A stretch of DNA of 64,000 nt from positions 1-64,000 of the forward strand of contig CANRFA010000005.1 in NCBI GenBank assembly GCA_947629775.1, given 5' to 3'. This document shows, piece after piece, positions 61,405 through 64,000 of this stretch. The notes under the pieces were generated by a model. The model was not told where the DNA came from. It saw only the letters and a program-made list of their open reading frames with translations, and searched no databases. The DNA comes from an uncultured Oscillospiraceae bacterium. Lineage in GTDB: Bacteria > Bacillota > Clostridia > Oscillospirales > Oscillospiraceae. Position 1 is the stretch's first letter. The number at the start of each line of letters is the position of its first letter. A program made the translations under genes and the position numbers.

Positions 61405-62528
61405 GACGAAACCGCATCGGCTGGGCCCTTTGGGTGGCGGGCGCCCTTGCCATATACCTCTTTGAAAATCGGGGCGCCACCCTCGCCCTGCTTCTGGCGT
61501 CGGTCCTGGTGCCGCTGGCCTCCCTGGCAGGGGCCAAGGCGTCGGGAAAGCGCTGCCGGGTTCAGCTGGAGTTGCCGGAGCGGGCGGTTCAGGGCGAGTC
61601 GCTGTCAGGAACCCTGACCGTAGACGGGCTTATGCCCCTGGCGGCAGCAGGGGGATCTCTGAGCTGCCGCAATCCTCTGACTGGCGAGGAAAAGCATGTG
61701 ATGGTATCCCTGGCCCCCGGAGCGCCGCTGGCCTTTCGTCTGGAGACGAAGCACTGCGGTACGCTTTCTGTGGAAGTGTCCCTGCAGGTCCGGGACTGGT
61801 TCGGACTCTGGCGCTCCCCGTCTCTCTCCGCTCCGGAAGTCCGGGTGCGGGTGGAGCCGGTTCTCTGCACGCCGGGCGTGTTCCTGGCCGAGGGTTCCAG
61901 TCCGCTGACGGAGGGAAACCGGTATTCTTCCACCCGGGCCGGGGCGGACCCCGGCGAGACCTTTGACATCCGGGAATACCGGCCCGGGGATCCCATCCGT
62001 CAGATTCACTGGAAGCTGTCCTCCAAGACGGAGACCATGATGCTGCGGGAACTGGGGGCGCCGGTGGTGGACCGCCTGCTTCTGCTGCTGGAGACCGCCC
62101 GGCCGTCGGCCATGGATCCGGAGGTATCGGACGCCTGCGCCCGGGTCTTTCTCTCCCTCTCCCGCCGGCTGACGGAGGAAGGAATCCTCCACACCCTGGG
62201 CTGGAGCGGGGATACCGGCAGCCCGGAAACCCTGGAAGTGGGGGATCTGAACGCCTGGGGCGAGGCGGAAAACCGGGTGCTGGCTCTGGCGTGCCGCCCC
62301 GAGACGGGGAATGTGGCGGGCTGCTTCGCAGACCGCTGCGCGGAGGCGGACCATGCCCATGTGGCGGTGGTGGCTCCCGCCCTGCCGGACGGGGTGGAGC
62401 GTCTGAGCCGGAGCGGGCGCATCACAGTTCTGACGGCGGACGCGCCTCCCTTTGCGCCCGGCGGACTCTGGTTGCATCCCTTTCCGGTTCCGGGCTTCGA
62501 AGAGGCTCTGGAGCAGGTTACCCTGTAA
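61401..62528 (+). CDS. DUF58 domain protein
   Basis: A 375-residue protein with two N-terminal membrane helices and the DUF58 core block EYRPGDPIRQIHWKLSSK near residues 192-209. The part after it resembles a vWA fold. It starts with GTG inside the end of moxR, so translation is coupled. It is the usual partner of MoxR and a transglutaminase-like membrane protein. Confidence 0.93.
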   Translation: MRRNRIGWALWVAGALAIYLFENRGATLALLLASVLVPLASLAGAKASGKRCRVQLELPERAVQGESLSGTLTVDGLMPLAAAGGSLSCRNPLTGEEKHVMVSLAPGAPLAFRLETKHCGTLSVEVSLQVRDWFGLWRSPSLSAPEVRVRVEPVLCTPGVFLAEGSSPLTEGNRYSSTRAGADPGETFDIREYRPGDPIRQIHWKLSSKTETMMLRELGAPVVDRLLLLLETARPSAMDPEVSDACARVFLSLSRRLTEEGILHTLGWSGDTGSPETLEVGDLNAWGEAENRVLALACRPETGNVAGCFADRCAEADHAHVAVVAPALPDGVERLSRSGRITVLTADAPPFAPGGLWLHPFPVPGFEEALEQVTL

Positions 62529-62560
62529 GAAACGACAGACGGGAAAGGAGAAGACGGAAA

Positions 62561-63910
62561 ATGGAACTGACTCTGGAGCGGGAGCCGGTATCCCGCCAGG
62601 CGGTGCCTGCGGTTCTGGCGCTGCTCCTCTTTGCGGCACTCTTCGGGACCGTTTCTGCCTTCTGCGGTGGCCTTTCGCCCCTGTGGCTGCTCCTGCCTGG
62701 CCTGGCCAGCGTCGCCGGGGTGCTGGCCCTGTCCGGGAGGGGCCGGCTGCAGACGGCGGCGGTATTTCTTCCGCTGCTGGCGGTGGGGCTGCTGCTTCCC
62801 CTCTGGAACAGCGGGGCGCTGGGGCTGGAGGTCCTGTACAACCGGCTCTGTGCGGTCAGCGAAGCGCGCAACGCCTATCGGTATCTTCGGTTTCCTCTCT
62901 CCCTGACCGCAGAGGAAGAGGCCCGGTACGCAGCCCTGGGAACGGCGCTGCTGTCCCTGATCCTGGGCGGACTGGCTGCCGGGGGAGCTCTGCGGCGGGG
63001 AATCGCCCTGCTTCTCTTTCTGACCGTTGCCGGCTGCGAGGTCTACTTCGGGGTCACCCCGGGTCTGGTGGTGACGGTTCTCTTCGGGGTGGCACTGGCC
63101 CTCTGCCTTCTGCGGGGACGTTCCGCCGCTCTGCCAGCCTTCCTGCGCCGCGGCGCCGCCTGCCTCGGTTTCTGCCTGGCGGTGGTTCTGGCAGTCCAGG
63201 TGGCGGCCCCCGGGGTGAATCTTTCCCTGGAGAACTGGTCCGAATGGGTGCGGGATCAGCTGGGGGTTCTGGAGCAGCGCTCTGTCGTACAGATGGAAGA
63301 GACGGTTCAGAAGTGGCAGGAGACGCAGCATCAGGACCGGCTGGATGAAGACGCGGCGGGAGACCGTACGGAAGCCCCCGCCGAAACGGAGGACTATGAG
63401 CGGCAGGAGGAACAGGAGGACGAGATCTCTCGCCCCCTGGCGACAGACTGGATGCGGCTTCTGCTCATTGTCCTGCTGATTCTTCTGCTGCTGGTGGGCC
63501 CCTTTGTTCCCTTTGCCCTGCTGGACCGGCAGAAGCGCAGGGCGGCTCTGCGGCGGGCGGACTTTGCCTCGGAGGACTGTTCCCTGTCGGTGCGGGCCAT
63601 GTTCCGGCACCTGATGCTCTGGCTGGAGGCTGCGGGACTGAAGAGGGAAAACCGCCTCTTCTCCGCCTGCGTGCCGGAAATCGGGACCCTGATGGACGAG
63701 GAGTATGCCCGCCGGTACCAGGAGAGCCTGGAACTCTGGCAGGCGGCGACCTACAGTCCCCATCCTCTGACGGAAGAGGATCGGGAAAAGGTTCGGGACC
63801 TGCTGGAGACAACGGAGCGGGTTCTTTATATGCGGGCCGGACGGCTGGAAAGGTTTCGTCTGAAGTATATTCTCTGCCTGGTGGGAGCAGAAGGAGGGAG
63901 CGCGGCATGA
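62561..63910 (+). CDS. Membrane protein of the MoxR-DUF58 operon
   Basis: A 449-residue membrane protein: about five N-terminal helices, an extracellular Gln/Glu-rich loop (about 230-295), one more helix (ATDWMRLLLIVLLILLLLVG) and a cytoplasmic helical tail similar in position to the DUF4129 region. In related operons this place is held by a transglutaminase-core protein; no Cys-His-Asp transglutaminase motif is visible here. ATG 62561 follows AAAGGAG. It overlaps the next gene by 4 bp. Confidence 0.8.
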   Translation: MELTLEREPVSRQAVPAVLALLLFAALFGTVSAFCGGLSPLWLLLPGLASVAGVLALSGRGRLQTAAVFLPLLAVGLLLPLWNSGALGLEVLYNRLCAVSEARNAYRYLRFPLSLTAEEEARYAALGTALLSLILGGLAAGGALRRGIALLLFLTVAGCEVYFGVTPGLVVTVLFGVALALCLLRGRSAALPAFLRRGAACLGFCLAVVLAVQVAAPGVNLSLENWSEWVRDQLGVLEQRSVVQMEETVQKWQETQHQDRLDEDAAGDRTEAPAETEDYERQEEQEDEISRPLATDWMRLLLIVLLILLLLVGPFVPFALLDRQKRRAALRRADFASEDCSLSVRAMFRHLMLWLEAAGLKRENRLFSACVPEIGTLMDEEYARRYQESLELWQAATYSPHPLTEEDREKVRDLLETTERVLYMRAGRLERFRLKYILCLVGAEGGSAA

Positions 63911-64000
63911 AAAGACGACAGATGCTGGCCTGGCTGCTGGCGGTGACCATGGGCCTTTCCCTGAGCGGCTGCCGGGTGCGTACGACCGGCGTGGGAGAGA
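63907..64000 (+). CDS. Lipoprotein, cut off by the window end
   Basis: Only the first 31 residues are present: MKRRQMLAWLLAVTMGLSLSGC is a lipoprotein signal with LSGC at the end. It overlaps the preceding stop (ATGA) and belongs to the MoxR operon. The mature domain is outside the window; in similar operons a lipoprotein or transglutaminase follows. Confidence 0.75.
   Translation, partial: MKRRQMLAWLLAVTMGLSLSGCRVRTTGVGE

Overview
The window reads as chromosome from a GC-rich, low-redundancy Firmicute. The best guess is an Oscillospiraceae/Ruminococcaceae-type gut clostridium; that placement is inference. The signs are AGGAGG-type ribosome binding sites, many TTGACA-17-TATAAT promoters, a T-box leader in front of pheS, HrcA/CIRCE operators, a two-FeoA iron system with the small FeoB-associated protein, SpoVB and YesL family proteins, SLH domains and lipoprotein signals. 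No outer-membrane assembly genes, rRNA, tRNA, CRISPR array, prophage or insertion sequence was seen. Most intergenic spaces are short and most operons end in clear hairpin terminators.

Layout. 0.4-1.1 kb: 3-methyladenine DNA glycosylase. 1.4-5.5 kb (minus): T-box-pheS-pheT, with a PheT that seems to carry a duplicated tRNA-binding OB fold. 5.6-8.8 kb: feoA-feoA-feoB-FeoB-associated peptide, with five copies of an 18-bp palindrome at two places. 9.0-11.9 kb: class A penicillin-binding protein with a repeated tail. 12.0-14.5 kb (minus): short UvrA-like ABC protein. 14.8-16.0 kb: glutaredoxin-like and HD-domain proteins. 16.2-19.3 kb: ACT protein, homoserine dehydrogenase and aspartokinase (threonine/methionine/lysine branch). 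19.4-22.7 kb: PyrB fused to a PyrI-like zinc tail, an unknown barrel protein, YqeG phosphatase and an endonuclease IV-like protein. 22.8-29.9 kb: a TetR-controlled RND efflux operon with a TolC-like partner and three operators spaced exactly 18 bp apart.

30-45.3 kb is the most distinctive block and looks like a beta-glucan oligosaccharide regulon: three GH94 phosphorylases, a GH16 glucanase without signal peptide, a YesL-type membrane protein, an AraC regulator, a lipoprotein-based ABC importer and its ATPase. Three separate promoters in this block share the same architecture (ATCTG, 26-27 bp, TATAC, 17 bp, TAGAAT/TACAAT). This suggests one regulator, probably the local AraC protein, drives import and intracellular phosphorolysis together.

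45.4-49.0 kb holds a crotonase, a SpoVB-type flippase and a D-2-hydroxyacid dehydrogenase. 49.0-52.5 kb holds hsp20 and clpB, each with a CIRCE operator. 52.6-54.2 kb holds an uncharacterised protein, a gene-poor stretch with strong hairpins and a small XRE regulator. 54.6-58.0 kb holds an HSL-type esterase, a citrate-type transporter and an AraC regulator. 58.1-64 kb begins with a structured leader RNA containing a terminator, then an SLH-anchored 5'-nucleotidase-like protein whose metal ligands are lost, then a MoxR / DUF58 / membrane protein / lipoprotein operon that runs off the end.
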